The position numbers and the translations under genes were made by a program. Source: an uncultured Clostridia bacterium (GTDB lineage Bacteria > Bacillota > Clostridia > Oscillospirales > Ruminococcaceae). From it: a stretch of 64,000 nt of DNA. Positions 1 through 10,014 of the stretch are shown here, in pieces (the first letter of the stretch is position 1; each line of letters starts with the position of its first letter). Location: positions 1 to 64,000 of the forward strand of contig CANRNT010000007.1 in assembly GCA_947631995.1 (NCBI GenBank), read 5' to 3'. The notes under the pieces were generated by a model, which was not told the DNA's origin, did no database searches, and worked only from the letters and a program-made list of their open reading frames with translations.

Positions 1-41
1 CCCTCGCCAAAAACAATATAAAAGTCTTTGGAAAGGGGTAT

Positions 42-74
42 GGGGAAAAGCCTTTCTTCAGAAAGGTTTTCCCC
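42..74. terminator. Hairpin GGGGAAAAGCCTTTCT/AGAAAGGTTTTCCCC, terminator-like, just past the 3' end of the 84..371 minus-strand ORF
   Basis: Inverted repeat of about 15 bp with one bulged G, read directly. Confidence 0.5.
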
Positions 75-83
75 AAAGAAACA

Positions 84-371
84 TCAAACTGTCAGCCAAG
101 CGTGCGCTATATCGAGGGCGCTGTAGAGGCTGTTTTTTTCTGCGCTTTTAACCACGCGGTCAAAGACATCAATGCTTTCGTCAGTAGCCATTTTATAAAG
201 CGCTACTTTTGTAGCGGCTTTTATGTCGGCGACGTCTGCGGTCTCGAGTATCTGGAGCCACACCACGAACTCATCGCCCATATTGCCGTAATACAGCTCA
301 TTATCCTTTCTTACGAGAGGAAATCCCTTGTAGGTAAAGAACTTATTTTCTGCGGTTTTTTCCTGTGCCAT
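84..371 (-). CDS. Small conserved-type hypothetical protein (95 aa)
   Basis: ORF co-directional with and adjacent to the DUF4340/ABC genes; GGAAGTAA-type SD upstream. Confidence 0.6.
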   Translation of the reverse strand: MAQEKTAENKFFTYKGFPLVRKDNELYYGNMGDEFVVWLQILETADVADIKAATKVALYKMATDESIDVFDRVVKSAEKNSLYSALDIAHAWLTV

Positions 372-397
372 TTACATTACTTCCTTTCATAAATATA

Positions 398-1912
398 TCA
401 GTACGTTTCCACGATAGCCTTGCCGTTCTTTACGTTCTCGATGTTGCTGATGAGCGTTTCGGCGTAGCTTATCGGTATCTTGTAGCCGACGTTTCCGTCT
501 ATCTCAGCTATCAGGCGTCTGCCGGACGATCGATAGAATTTTACTACCTGCTCCGTGCCGTCCTTTCTGGATATCGTCACCGTGCAGTAGAGCTCTTCAT
601 CGCCCGTGAGCGGTTCAAAGTAGGTCTCGTTGGTCGGACATTCCAGCCAAAATGTATACCAGTTTTTGAACAGATCGCCGCTGACGGGGGAGGAGTCTAT
701 TGAGATATCGAATACCTCTTCAATGCCAGCTTCCTTGTCCTCTTCGACGGCGTTTATATCTATATCGTAAGTTTTATCCTGCGTTTCAACGGTCATGCCG
801 TCGAGGTCCATGATGTAGTTGCTTGCCATCTGACCTCCTATTATGTCGCCCGGCAGAACGGTAGCCCAAACACATTCATCGGCAGATATGAGATATATGC
901 AGTCCGTGCCGACGGCATTGATATAGCAGTAGTAGCCTGCTACCTCGGAGGTGTCGTTGCCGTTTTCGTCCGTGGCGTATACGGTGTTTCCGACCTTGAG
1001 AGTGTAGTCCTCGGTGTCGCAGTCCAGTATTACGGTGCATTGCGGGTCGTCAAGACCGTACTTTGCAAAGTCCTCCTCCGTCGGGTGTACGACCTCGGCG
1101 GATACTGCTGTAAGACCCCATATGCCGTGTGTCACGTCAGCCGAAGTTGTGATATTCAAAGCCGAGAACACAGGCTTTATCATTGCTTGTGATGAGATAA
1201 ATCCCACAGGCACTTCGTCGGGGTCAAGCGTAATGAACACCATTTCGTAGTCAAGGTCCTTGCGCTTGATGGTAAGGCGGTCTATATTCGGCCACGCGTC
1301 GTCGGACGGAGTGTACACCAGAGACAAGCTGCAAAAATACGTCTTATCCTGCAAAAAGTAGTTTATATTGTTTATGAGCGCGGTGTAGACGGTGTTGCTT
1401 CCCTTGACCGCTATATATCTGTAATCACCCGTCGGTATCTCGTCGCCGATAAGAAAAGATGTTTCTCCCGTGACGTCGGACGTTACCGTAACGGTGGCAG
1501 ACGGTGAGGAAAGACCGTACTTTGCAAGGTCGGAGGCGTTTTCCTCAACGACCTGCTTTGCGCTGAGCGAGGAGCATATATTTACGCACGCCCTTATCGC
1601 GGTGTTGTTCTGGTTTATGCCGTCAAGCTCCTCTATCGACCAGTCCGTCTCCTCAGCCGAAGCTCCCTTTTCGCGGACTATATTCAGCTCGCCGTACTCG
1701 TTTGAAAAGCTTATTTTTGATATGCCTTCCTTTTCCTCCGCCATAAGCGGTATGGACGGTTCGTCATCGAGCAGGCTTTCGGCGGCAACAGGCTCGGAGG
1801 AGGAAGAGTTATCGTCGGCAGGCTTGCCCGTCAGCTCCAAAAACGCCAGAGTTGCGCCCAGACAGCCTACCACTACCCCTCCGATGATAATGCCTTTTAT
1901 TTTGTTGTTCAT
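398..1912 (-). CDS. DUF4340 domain-containing membrane-anchored protein
   Basis: N-terminal TM helix, repeated beta-rich DUF4340-like segments ('LAKYGLSSPSATVTV', 'FAKYGLDDPQCTVIL'); adjacent to GldG-like gene. Confidence 0.8.
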   Translation of the reverse strand: MNNKIKGIIIGGVVVGCLGATLAFLELTGKPADDNSSSSEPVAAESLLDDEPSIPLMAEEKEGISKISFSNEYGELNIVREKGASAEETDWSIEELDGINQNNTAIRACVNICSSLSAKQVVEENASDLAKYGLSSPSATVTVTSDVTGETSFLIGDEIPTGDYRYIAVKGSNTVYTALINNINYFLQDKTYFCSLSLVYTPSDDAWPNIDRLTIKRKDLDYEMVFITLDPDEVPVGFISSQAMIKPVFSALNITTSADVTHGIWGLTAVSAEVVHPTEEDFAKYGLDDPQCTVILDCDTEDYTLKVGNTVYATDENGNDTSEVAGYYCYINAVGTDCIYLISADECVWATVLPGDIIGGQMASNYIMDLDGMTVETQDKTYDIDINAVEEDKEAGIEEVFDISIDSSPVSGDLFKNWYTFWLECPTNETYFEPLTGDEELYCTVTISRKDGTEQVVKFYRSSGRRLIAEIDGNVGYKIPISYAETLISNIENVKNGKAIVETY

Positions 1913-1928
1913 ATTTTCACCGCCCCGA

Positions 1929-3560
1929 TCACTTGTTCTTGCGCTTCTTGTAGACTATGAAGTTAACAGCGAGAACAAGAAGCGGTATGATGAGCTGGAA
2001 GGTCCATTTCAGTATTGATGACTGACGCTGTGTCAGATCGAATGTGTTGCCTGTGATAGTCTTTGTAGCGATGACTATGCCTGTGTTGGTCTTGCCTGTT
2101 ACGCCGTTTAGCAGACTTATGATGTACTCGCTGTTCTGGAACTGCGGCGCTTGCAGGGCGCTGTCGGAAACGAACTGATCGCTGCCGAGAACGAGTATAT
2201 TGCTGTAAACGGTGTCCTCGTCCAAAAACGCTGCCTTAGAAGCTATCGCTATCGAGGTCTGCACGCCTCTGTCCGTGATATCGGAGCTGTCAAATCCGAT
2301 ATCGTTGTAGCCGCAGGTAACGGCCGAGGAGGTCGATTGTACAAAAGCCTCCGTGACGGTCATATCCTGCTGCTCGAACAGCTGTGTTACAGGTCTTGCC
2401 ATAGGCATATAGAGCAGGTAATCGTCGGTGTGCATATCCTGCATATAGTTTTCGCTGACTATCCTCGGCAGCGTCAGGTATTGCTGACCTGCGTAGTAGC
2501 GCGAGGTGTCCTGCTCGAGTATCATAGTTTTCTGTATCTTTATACCGTACTCCTCAAGAAATTCGTCCAGATTGGGAGTATCTCCCTGCTGTACCGACGC
2601 TATATAGAGAGCGTCCTTTTCGAGAGAGCCGCCGTTGAGCAGAAAATCCGATATCTTTTTGATGTCCTCGTCCAGATAATCCTCTGCGGGGGCGGGTATG
2701 ATAAGCAGATCTGTGCTTTCGGGGATATCCTCCGTCATTATATTTATCTGAGAAAGCTCATAGCCGTTTGCGGAGAGCATTTGTTCAAAATACGTTATCT
2801 CCGCCAGCTCGTCGTGACCTGTGAGTACCGTTACTCCTACGGGGTCGGGGTCGGTGATAGTCATAATAGCGGAGGTGAAAGCGCTTTCCGCGTTCGAGGC
2901 GACTATATATCCTGCGTAAGCCGCAACTACTCTTTCATAGCCGTAATACTCTCCGAGAGAGTCGATAGTCATTCCCGTCTGGGAGAGCTGCGAGGTAAAG
3001 TCCGCGCTCCATGATACCAGATCGGTAAGGTGGACTATCTTTATCCTGTCAAAATCATCTTCCCCCGCGGCGGAGGTGTTGACCGTTTCAAAAATGATAT
3101 CATAATCAAACAGGTCTATGTTTGTGTAGTTGGACTTTATTTCGGGGTTCTGGAGCAGGTCAGCATACTGCACCGATATTTTCGGATTATACTCTCTGTA
3201 TCTGTTCAGCAGCTCCATAGCCTGAACGGTATATTCGCTGAAGTTTTCAAAAGCCGATTCGCTTGCCAGCACCGTTATTTTTATTTCCTTATCTATGCTC
3301 TTGACATACTCCGTAGTTTCGTCCGAAATGGAATACTTGCTGTTTTCGGTGAGGTCTATCGTGAGGGGGTATCTGTCGAATATCACAGACGCTACGATAT
3401 TTACCAGAACTACCGCCGCTATGAATATAACGGTCAGCACGGTAGCCATTGTGGTGTGCTTGAACACCTTTGCGCTGCGTCTTTTTTTAGCTTTTTCAAC
3501 GCCCGTAAGCTCGGGCTTTTTCTTCTTTTCTTCTTTAACGTCTTTTACTTCTTTTGCCAT
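1929..3560 (-). CDS. GldG-like ABC-type uncharacterised transport system auxiliary protein
   Basis: N-terminal TM, 'RYPLTIDLTENSKYSISDET' typical of GldG family, C-terminal TM. Confidence 0.8.
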   Translation of the reverse strand: MAKEVKDVKEEKKKKPELTGVEKAKKRRSAKVFKHTTMATVLTVIFIAAVVLVNIVASVIFDRYPLTIDLTENSKYSISDETTEYVKSIDKEIKITVLASESAFENFSEYTVQAMELLNRYREYNPKISVQYADLLQNPEIKSNYTNIDLFDYDIIFETVNTSAAGEDDFDRIKIVHLTDLVSWSADFTSQLSQTGMTIDSLGEYYGYERVVAAYAGYIVASNAESAFTSAIMTITDPDPVGVTVLTGHDELAEITYFEQMLSANGYELSQINIMTEDIPESTDLLIIPAPAEDYLDEDIKKISDFLLNGGSLEKDALYIASVQQGDTPNLDEFLEEYGIKIQKTMILEQDTSRYYAGQQYLTLPRIVSENYMQDMHTDDYLLYMPMARPVTQLFEQQDMTVTEAFVQSTSSAVTCGYNDIGFDSSDITDRGVQTSIAIASKAAFLDEDTVYSNILVLGSDQFVSDSALQAPQFQNSEYIISLLNGVTGKTNTGIVIATKTITGNTFDLTQRQSSILKWTFQLIIPLLVLAVNFIVYKKRKNK

Positions 3561-3578
3561 TGCGCGCTCCTCCTTTCG

Positions 3579-4283
3579 TCAGCTCCAGCGGCGCTTTTCC
3601 AGTACCCTGACGGTAAGGAAAAGGAACACCGCGGCAGCGCTGATAAAGAACAGCGCGTCGGACAGGTCGAACAGACCGAGCGTAAAGCCCGTATATCTGT
3701 CAACGAACGACAGCTTCGTTATTATGTTCGCGAGCCAGTCAATAGGTATAACGGAAGATATGGCGTTGAGGAGGTAGCAAACGAGCATGACCGCAAAGCT
3801 TATTATCGCCGATACTATCTGATTTTCGGTAAGCGAGGAAACAAAGATCCCTATCGCTATGAACGCCGAGCCGAGCAGTATCAGTCCGACTATATTTCCC
3901 GCTACGACCAGCCAGTCGGGCTTTGCAAAAGCGGATATCACTACCGCGTATACCAGCGTTATAGCCACCGCCATGATGTATATCAGAAAAGCGGCGAGGA
4001 ATTTGCCCATTACCAGTCCGCCTAAGCTGACGGGAGCGGTAAGCAGACATTGGTCGGTCTTTTGATTTTTCTCCTCGGAGAGCGTTCTCATGGTAAGTAT
4101 CGGTATCGCGACCATAAGTACATATATCAGCAGAGTAAAGATGTAAGCCATATTTGCCGAACCGCTCGTCAGCGCGGTCAGGTTGAAGAACAGACCCGAG
4201 CCTGCGTAAAACAGAGCCAGAAAGATATAGCCTATCGGCGTAGTAAAGTACGCCAGCAATTCACGTCTGAATATCGCGCCCAT
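3579..4283 (-). CDS. ABC transporter permease (GldF/ABC-2 type)
   Basis: Six-TM hydrophobic profile, 'FRRELLAYFTTPIGYIFLALF'. Confidence 0.85.
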   Translation of the reverse strand: MGAIFRRELLAYFTTPIGYIFLALFYAGSGLFFNLTALTSGSANMAYIFTLLIYVLMVAIPILTMRTLSEEKNQKTDQCLLTAPVSLGGLVMGKFLAAFLIYIMAVAITLVYAVVISAFAKPDWLVVAGNIVGLILLGSAFIAIGIFVSSLTENQIVSAIISFAVMLVCYLLNAISSVIPIDWLANIITKLSFVDRYTGFTLGLFDLSDALFFISAAAVFLFLTVRVLEKRRWS

Positions 4284-4284
4284 G

Positions 4285-5256
4285 TCAGTCTGCCTCCTTT
4301 TTAGCCTTTTTGAAGCCCTTTATATTTTCTCCCATTGTCAGCTTTAAGAATATATCCTCCAGCGACAGCTCCTGCGTTTTCAGACCCAGCATACACCAGC
4401 CGTTTGAAGATATCTTTTCAAACAGCTCGCGTCTCACATCTGACTTTTCATCGGTCTCTACGAGATAGTCGGCAATGTCGCCCGAATAGCTTTTCAGTCT
4501 GTCCAGCTTTTTAACGCCCGATATGCCCTCTAGCATTTTCATAACTTCATTTCTCGGGCCGTCTATCTGTACTATCAGTCTGTGCTCCTGCGAGAGGGTC
4601 TTTGAGAGGTTCTCCTCCGTGTCGTCCGCAACGATGTTTCCGTGGTCTATGACCACTATCCTGTCGCACACCTGCTGTACCTCGGAGAGTATATGAGAGG
4701 AAAGTATGACCGTATGATTCTTTCCGAGCTTTTTTATAAGCGTTCTTATCTCGATTATCTGACTGGGGTCAAGTCCGACCGTCGGCTCGTCCAGTATCAG
4801 CACTTTGGGATTTCCCACCAACGCCTGAGCCAGCCCCACACGCTGACGATAACCCTTTGAAAGGTGCTTTATTATCCTGTTGTACACGTTCTCTATCTTC
4901 ACGAGCTTGCATATGTCGGCAAGATGAGTGTTCCGAGGGAGCTTGCATTTTTTCAGGTCGTAAACAAAGCGCAGATACTCTTTCACGGTCATATCGGGGT
5001 ACAGCGGCGGCAGCTCGGGAAGATAGCCTATCTCCTTTTTTGCTTTCATAGGTTCTTCAAGGATATCTATACCGTTTATGAGAGCCTGACCGTCCGTTGA
5101 CGAGATATAGCCAGTGAGCATATTCATCGTGGTGGATTTGCCTGCGCCGTTAGGGCCGAGAAAGCCGAGTATCTCCCCGTCGTTGGCGGTGAACGAGATA
5201 TTGTTGACGGCTATCTGGTCGCCGTAATGCTTGCTCAGGTTTTTGACTTCTATCAT
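4285..5256 (-). CDS. ABC transporter ATP-binding protein (GldA-like)
   Basis: Walker A GPNGAGKST, signature LSKGYRQRVGLAQAL, Walker B VLILDEPT. Confidence 0.95.
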   Translation of the reverse strand: MIEVKNLSKHYGDQIAVNNISFTANDGEILGFLGPNGAGKSTTMNMLTGYISSTDGQALINGIDILEEPMKAKKEIGYLPELPPLYPDMTVKEYLRFVYDLKKCKLPRNTHLADICKLVKIENVYNRIIKHLSKGYRQRVGLAQALVGNPKVLILDEPTVGLDPSQIIEIRTLIKKLGKNHTVILSSHILSEVQQVCDRIVVIDHGNIVADDTEENLSKTLSQEHRLIVQIDGPRNEVMKMLEGISGVKKLDRLKSYSGDIADYLVETDEKSDVRRELFEKISSNGWCMLGLKTQELSLEDIFLKLTMGENIKGFKKAKKEAD

Positions 5257-5321
5257 TTTTAAGTATCGCTCCTTTACCGTAAGATACGTCTTTAAAATAT
5301 TACCATACTATTGTGATAGTT

Positions 5322-6776
5322 TTATGATAACTGAGCTATACCTTTTCTTATTCTGTCAAGGCTGTCCTCTTTGCCTATGATAGCGCAAAGCTCAACCGCT
5401 CCGCCCGGGGTGAACGCCTTGCCTGATACCGCCACTCTTACCGGCCAGAGGATATATCCGTTCTTTACGCCGAGAGCTTCAACGAGGGAGAACAGCGCGT
5501 TATGAATGTTTTCCTCCGTCCAGTCGTCAATGCTTTCAAGCACGGGGAGAGCCTGCTTCAAGGCTTCCAGAGAGGTGGTCTCGTCTGTTTTCATTTTCTT
5601 GTGGCAGTAGAGGGAGTTTTCATACTGCGGCAGGGTGTCTATAAAATCCACCTGCTCGGGAATGTCAGTGAAAACCTCCGTCCTTGCCTGCAAGAGCGAA
5701 GCTATCCTGTCAAGGTCAACGTCCTCGCGCTTTACCGACTGCTTTATATAGGGTATCGCATACTCTGCAAACTTTTCGGGTGACAGAGCCTTGATGTACT
5801 TGCCGTTTATGGCTTTGAGCTTCATCGGGTCAAAAATGGCGGGAGCCTTTGAAAGACCACTTATATCGAACTCCTGTATAAGCTCCTCGAGCGAGAATAT
5901 CTCCTCCTCGCCCTTGGGCGCCCAGCCGAGCAGCGCGATGTAATTTAGCACCGCTTCTTTAAGGTAGCCTTTCTGCATAAGATCCTGATAGGAAGCGTCG
6001 CCGTCGCGCTTTGACAGCTTGTGCTGCTTATCCTTCATTATGTGCTCAACGTGTATATACTTAGGCACTTCCCAGCCGAACGCCTTGTACAGCAGCTCAT
6101 ACTTGGGAGCGGAAGCAAGATACTCGTTTCCTCTTACAACGTGCGTTATGCCCATAAGGTGGTCGTCAACGACGTTTGCAAAGTTATAAGTAGGCATACC
6201 GTCGGTCTTCAAGAGTATCTGGTCGTCAAGCGTGGAATTTTCAACGGTTATATCGCCGTATATCTCGTCGTGAAAAGTCGTAGTGCCCTCGGTGGGTATC
6301 TTCTGCCTTATAACGTAGGGTATGCCCGCGTCGAGGTTTTTCTGTATCTCCTCGGGGGAGAGGTCGCGGCAATGGCGGTCGTACATAGGCGTGATACCGC
6401 TCGCCTGCTGAATGTCGCGCAGCTCCGCAAGCCTGTCCTTGTCGCAGAAGCAGTAATACGCCTCGCCCTTTTTGACAAGCTCCTCCGCATACTGTTTGAA
6501 CATTCCCATTCTTTCAGACTGTATATACGGGCCGACAGGGCCGCCTATATCGGGGCCCTCGTCCCAGTTGAGACCCACATCGCGCAGGGTATTGTAGATA
6601 ACGTCTACTGCGCCCTCGACGTAACGCTCCTGGTCGGTGTCCTCTATGCGGAGTATAAAATCACCGCCGTTCTTTTTTGCTATCAGATAGGTAAACAGCG
6701 CCGTGCGCAGATTGCCTATGTGCATATATCCCGTCGGCGACGGGGCAAATCTCGTTCTTACCTTTTTGCTGTCCAT
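5322..6776 (-). CDS. gltX: Glutamate--tRNA ligase
   Basis: [19 protein letters not shown] (HIGH-type) and KLSKRDGD (KMSKS-type) motifs. Confidence 0.97.
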   Translation of the reverse strand: MDSKKVRTRFAPSPTGYMHIGNLRTALFTYLIAKKNGGDFILRIEDTDQERYVEGAVDVIYNTLRDVGLNWDEGPDIGGPVGPYIQSERMGMFKQYAEELVKKGEAYYCFCDKDRLAELRDIQQASGITPMYDRHCRDLSPEEIQKNLDAGIPYVIRQKIPTEGTTTFHDEIYGDITVENSTLDDQILLKTDGMPTYNFANVVDDHLMGITHVVRGNEYLASAPKYELLYKAFGWEVPKYIHVEHIMKDKQHKLSKRDGDASYQDLMQKGYLKEAVLNYIALLGWAPKGEEEIFSLEELIQEFDISGLSKAPAIFDPMKLKAINGKYIKALSPEKFAEYAIPYIKQSVKREDVDLDRIASLLQARTEVFTDIPEQVDFIDTLPQYENSLYCHKKMKTDETTSLEALKQALPVLESIDDWTEENIHNALFSLVEALGVKNGYILWPVRVAVSGKAFTPGGAVELCAIIGKEDSLDRIRKGIAQLS

Positions 6777-6797
6777 ATTTATATTACCGTCCTTTCG

Positions 6798-7730
6798 TTA
6801 TTTATTGCTGTTGAAATATTCCTGTGCGCGGCGTTTGTCCTCGGCTATCTGCTCAAAGAGCTGTCCGCGGCTTTCAAAACGCCTCTCTGTGCGCAGAAAG
6901 CTTTTCAGGCTTACAGTAACACTCTCGCCGTATAGATCGCCGGAAAAATCAAAAATATGCGTTTCTATGCAAGGTGAATTTCTGCCTATGGTCGGCTTGA
7001 CGCCGATATTTGAAACGCCTAAGTACACCTTGCCGCCTATTACAGCTTTGGAGCAGTACACCCCGAAGCGCGGTAGGAAAAGTCCTTTCGGAAAGGCTTG
7101 ATTTATTGTAGGAAAGCCCATTTTTCTGCCTATTTCGTTGCCGTGTGTCACGGGCAGAGTATAGCATATATCCTCGCCGAGAAGTTCGTTTGCCTTTTCG
7201 CACTCGCCGTTTTCAAACAGCTTTTTAATGCGCGTTGTTGAAATTATCTCGCCGCCTGAATGTATAAGCTCTAAAGCGGTCACGGTCACGCCTGCTTTAG
7301 CGCAAAGCGTTTCAAGAAGCTGTATATCGCCCGAGGCATTTTTGCCAAAGCGCAGGTCTTTTCCGCACACTATCACGCGGCTGCCCAGCGCATTGTTACT
7401 GAGAAGAATGTCGTTTACAAAGCTTTGCGGCTGCATATCGCGCAGTAATGAAAAATCAAGCGATACCACCGTTTGCGCGCCGCTGTTTTCAAGCCTGCGA
7501 AGCTTTTCGTCCTCGGTGAGAAGCGGTGTGCCGCCCTTTGTGCTGACAGACTTTGTATCAAAGGTGAAAACACAGCACCTAGCGCCCAGACTTCTGGCAA
7601 GCTCGGCGGCGGTGTTTATAACGCGCCTGTGAGCGATATGTACGCCGTCAAATATGCCCACAGCCGTAACGGTGGGGTCGGCTGAAAAGTTTATATTTCT
7701 GAGGTCGTTTATAACGTTCATACCATACAC
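6798..7730 (-). CDS. ribF: Bifunctional riboflavin kinase/FAD synthetase
   Basis: VGIFDGVHIAHRRVI and C-terminal riboflavin kinase 'GRKMGFPTINQAFP'. Confidence 0.93.
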   Translation of the reverse strand: MYGMNVINDLRNINFSADPTVTAVGIFDGVHIAHRRVINTAAELARSLGARCCVFTFDTKSVSTKGGTPLLTEDEKLRRLENSGAQTVVSLDFSLLRDMQPQSFVNDILLSNNALGSRVIVCGKDLRFGKNASGDIQLLETLCAKAGVTVTALELIHSGGEIISTTRIKKLFENGECEKANELLGEDICYTLPVTHGNEIGRKMGFPTINQAFPKGLFLPRFGVYCSKAVIGGKVYLGVSNIGVKPTIGRNSPCIETHIFDFSGDLYGESVTVSLKSFLRTERRFESRGQLFEQIAEDKRRAQEYFNSNK

Positions 7731-7747
7731 CTAATACACCTAAAATA

Positions 7748-8674
7748 TCAGTAAAAGTTGCGCACGCTTATGAGCTCGTCCGTTTCCGCGCTGTACTTAG
7801 CAAGACCTAAAAAATTATCTTCGCTGTCGCACACCATAAACGTAACGCCGTCTGAAAGAGCGGCATTTTTTATACCTGCCTGCTTTCCGTGAAGCTTTAC
7901 GCCGTTTTTGTACATTTCCGCCGCGCGCTCGCCCAAGGTCAGCTCATCATAGTGAGCTGAAAAAACGCTCTGCAGGGGTATTATTATCTGCGATAGCTTG
8001 CCATCGTCGGCAAACTGCTGTATTTGCTCCAAAGTATAGCATTGCGCTTTTACAAATCCTGCCGCAGAGAGCCTGTCCAGACTTGTCATACAGCCGCCGC
8101 AGCCGAGCTTTTCGCCTATGTCGTTTATAAGCGTTCGCACATAAGTGCCCTTGCTGACTACTGCATACAAAACTCCCTCGCCGCTTGTGCTGTCGTACTC
8201 GCGCACGGTGATTTTTTCAACGCGGCGCGGTTTCGGCGTGCGCTCTACCGTCTTGCCCTGCCGTGCCAGCTGATACAGCTTTTTGCCGTCCACCTTAACG
8301 GCAGAATACATTGGCGGAAGCTGCATTATATCGCCGAGAAAACCGTTTGCGGTCTCTTTTATCTCTTCAAAAGAGGGCAATTTATCGCAAGTTTCCAGCA
8401 CCTCTCCCGTGATGTCCTGCGTATCGGTGCAAATACCCATTTTAAAGCCTGCGAGATAGCTTTTGCTGTCAACAGGGAGCATATCGCAGGCGCGCGTTGC
8501 CTTGCCGACAAACACGGGCAGAACGCCTGTTGCCATGGGGTCGAGCGTTCCGCTGTGACCTATCCTTTTTATATGCAGTATGCCTCTCAGCTTTGCAACA
8601 ACGTCGAAAGACGTCCAGCCCTGCGGCTTGTTTACGGGTATTATACCGCAGATGTTATCGTTAATATTACTCAT
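7748..8674 (-). CDS. truB: tRNA pseudouridine(55) synthase TruB
   Basis: GIIPVNKPQGWTSFDVV...GHSGTLDPMATGVLPV. Confidence 0.96.
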   Translation of the reverse strand: MSNINDNICGIIPVNKPQGWTSFDVVAKLRGILHIKRIGHSGTLDPMATGVLPVFVGKATRACDMLPVDSKSYLAGFKMGICTDTQDITGEVLETCDKLPSFEEIKETANGFLGDIMQLPPMYSAVKVDGKKLYQLARQGKTVERTPKPRRVEKITVREYDSTSGEGVLYAVVSKGTYVRTLINDIGEKLGCGGCMTSLDRLSAAGFVKAQCYTLEQIQQFADDGKLSQIIIPLQSVFSAHYDELTLGERAAEMYKNGVKLHGKQAGIKNAALSDGVTFMVCDSEDNFLGLAKYSAETDELISVRNFY

Positions 8675-8678
8675 AATG

Positions 8679-9641
8679 TTATGACAGGTGCTTCTGCGCG
8701 GCGCTTATTATCATGCGCTTTACCTCGTCAAGAGGCGCGTTTATCTCGCACCCTGCCGCGCGAATGTGACCGCCGCCGCCGAACTCCTTGCATATTGCGG
8801 ACGCGTCAGCTTTATCGGTCGTGCGCACCGAGAGCTTGTAGCGGTCATCATCTTTGTAGCGTATCGTCACGCCTACGTCCGTTCCCTCTACTGTCAGCGG
8901 TACCGCGGAAAGTCCCGAAATTTCTGCCTCGTCCGCTCCGCTGGTCTCCAAAAGCTCTTTGGTAACGCATATCAGCGTAACTCTGCCGCCGAGAGCCTGC
9001 TCCATATTTATCAGAGCCGCCTGCTCGACTTCTATCCGTCTGCGGCTTTTTATATCGAACATCAGACGGTTTATGCGTGTGTAGTCAACGCCTTTTTCCA
9101 TAAGCGCCGCCGCCGCGATATGCGCGCGCGGAGTGGTGTTCTCATACTTGAAACAGCCTGTATCGGTTGCTATCGCGGTGTAAAGGCACACAGCGGTCTG
9201 CTTGTCGATGTCAATTCCCATAAAGTCAAACAGCTCGAAAAGCACTAGTCCCGTTGCCGAAGCGCTGCCGTCAACATAAGACTGCTTTGCATACATCTTG
9301 TTTGAAACATGGTGGTCTATGCAAAGATCTACCGTGCCAGGGCGGGTGTAGTATTCAAGATTTTTACCCATAAGAGAGGTGTCCGCGATATCTACCGCTA
9401 TTACCCTGTGCGGCTCGTTCTCGTCCCAACCGTCCTCGGTGTAGCCCTCGTACAGAAAATCATATCTGTCGGGAAAGCCGTCGCTGCCCAGAACCTTGAC
9501 CTTTTTGCCCATATTTTTAAGCACCCTGCACAGCGCAAATCCGCTTCCCAGAGTATCGCCGTCGGGACTTTTGTGGGTGAGCAGGATATAGTTGTTTATG
9601 CTCTCATCTTTCAGAAAGCCAGCTATTTCATCAAACGTCAT
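8679..9641 (-). CDS. nrnA: DHH/DHHA1 phosphoesterase (NrnA-like)
   Basis: THKSPDGDTLGSG, CIDHHVSN, C-terminal FGGGGHIRAAGCEI. Confidence 0.9.
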   Translation of the reverse strand: MTFDEIAGFLKDESINNYILLTHKSPDGDTLGSGFALCRVLKNMGKKVKVLGSDGFPDRYDFLYEGYTEDGWDENEPHRVIAVDIADTSLMGKNLEYYTRPGTVDLCIDHHVSNKMYAKQSYVDGSASATGLVLFELFDFMGIDIDKQTAVCLYTAIATDTGCFKYENTTPRAHIAAAALMEKGVDYTRINRLMFDIKSRRRIEVEQAALINMEQALGGRVTLICVTKELLETSGADEAEISGLSAVPLTVEGTDVGVTIRYKDDDRYKLSVRTTDKADASAICKEFGGGGHIRAAGCEINAPLDEVKRMIISAAQKHLS

Positions 9642-10014
9642 CTTCTTCGCCCTCCTCGCCGCTGCTTTCGGGCATAACGCTTTTCAGCAGTTTGTTTATA
9701 TGCGCGGAATGTTCAATAGAATCGTCCGCAGTAAACTCCAGCTCGGGGCATTTTCTGAGGCCCAGAACATTTGATATCTCGCGCTTCAGCAGACCTTTTG
9801 CGCTGCTGAAACCCTTTACCGCTTCTTTTGCTCTCTCGTAACCCTCGAACGACGATATATACACCTTGCAGTAAGAGCCGTCTCTTGAAACGTCGCACCG
9901 CACGACGGTGAGCATATCGGCGTTCTTAATGCGCGGGTCTTTCAGCTCACGCATTTTAGCCGAGATTATCCTGCGTATATCTTCCGACATACGGCCTGCT
10001 TTGATATTTGCCAT
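9631..10014 (-). CDS. rbfA: 30S ribosome-binding factor A
   Basis: 'RMSEDIRRIISAKMRELKDPRI' and position between infB and nrnA. Confidence 0.93.
   Translation of the reverse strand: MANIKAGRMSEDIRRIISAKMRELKDPRIKNADMLTVVRCDVSRDGSYCKVYISSFEGYERAKEAVKGFSSAKGLLKREISNVLGLRKCPELEFTADDSIEHSAHINKLLKSVMPESSGEEGEEDDV

Noticed and set aside
3030-4025. 331-aa plus-strand ORF and similar long plus-strand ORFs at 2151-3014, 6021-6935, 8024-8965, 30251-31018
   Set aside because: Antisense shadows of well-supported minus-strand genes, with Tyr/Arg/Val-rich composition typical of reverse reading of codon-biased genes
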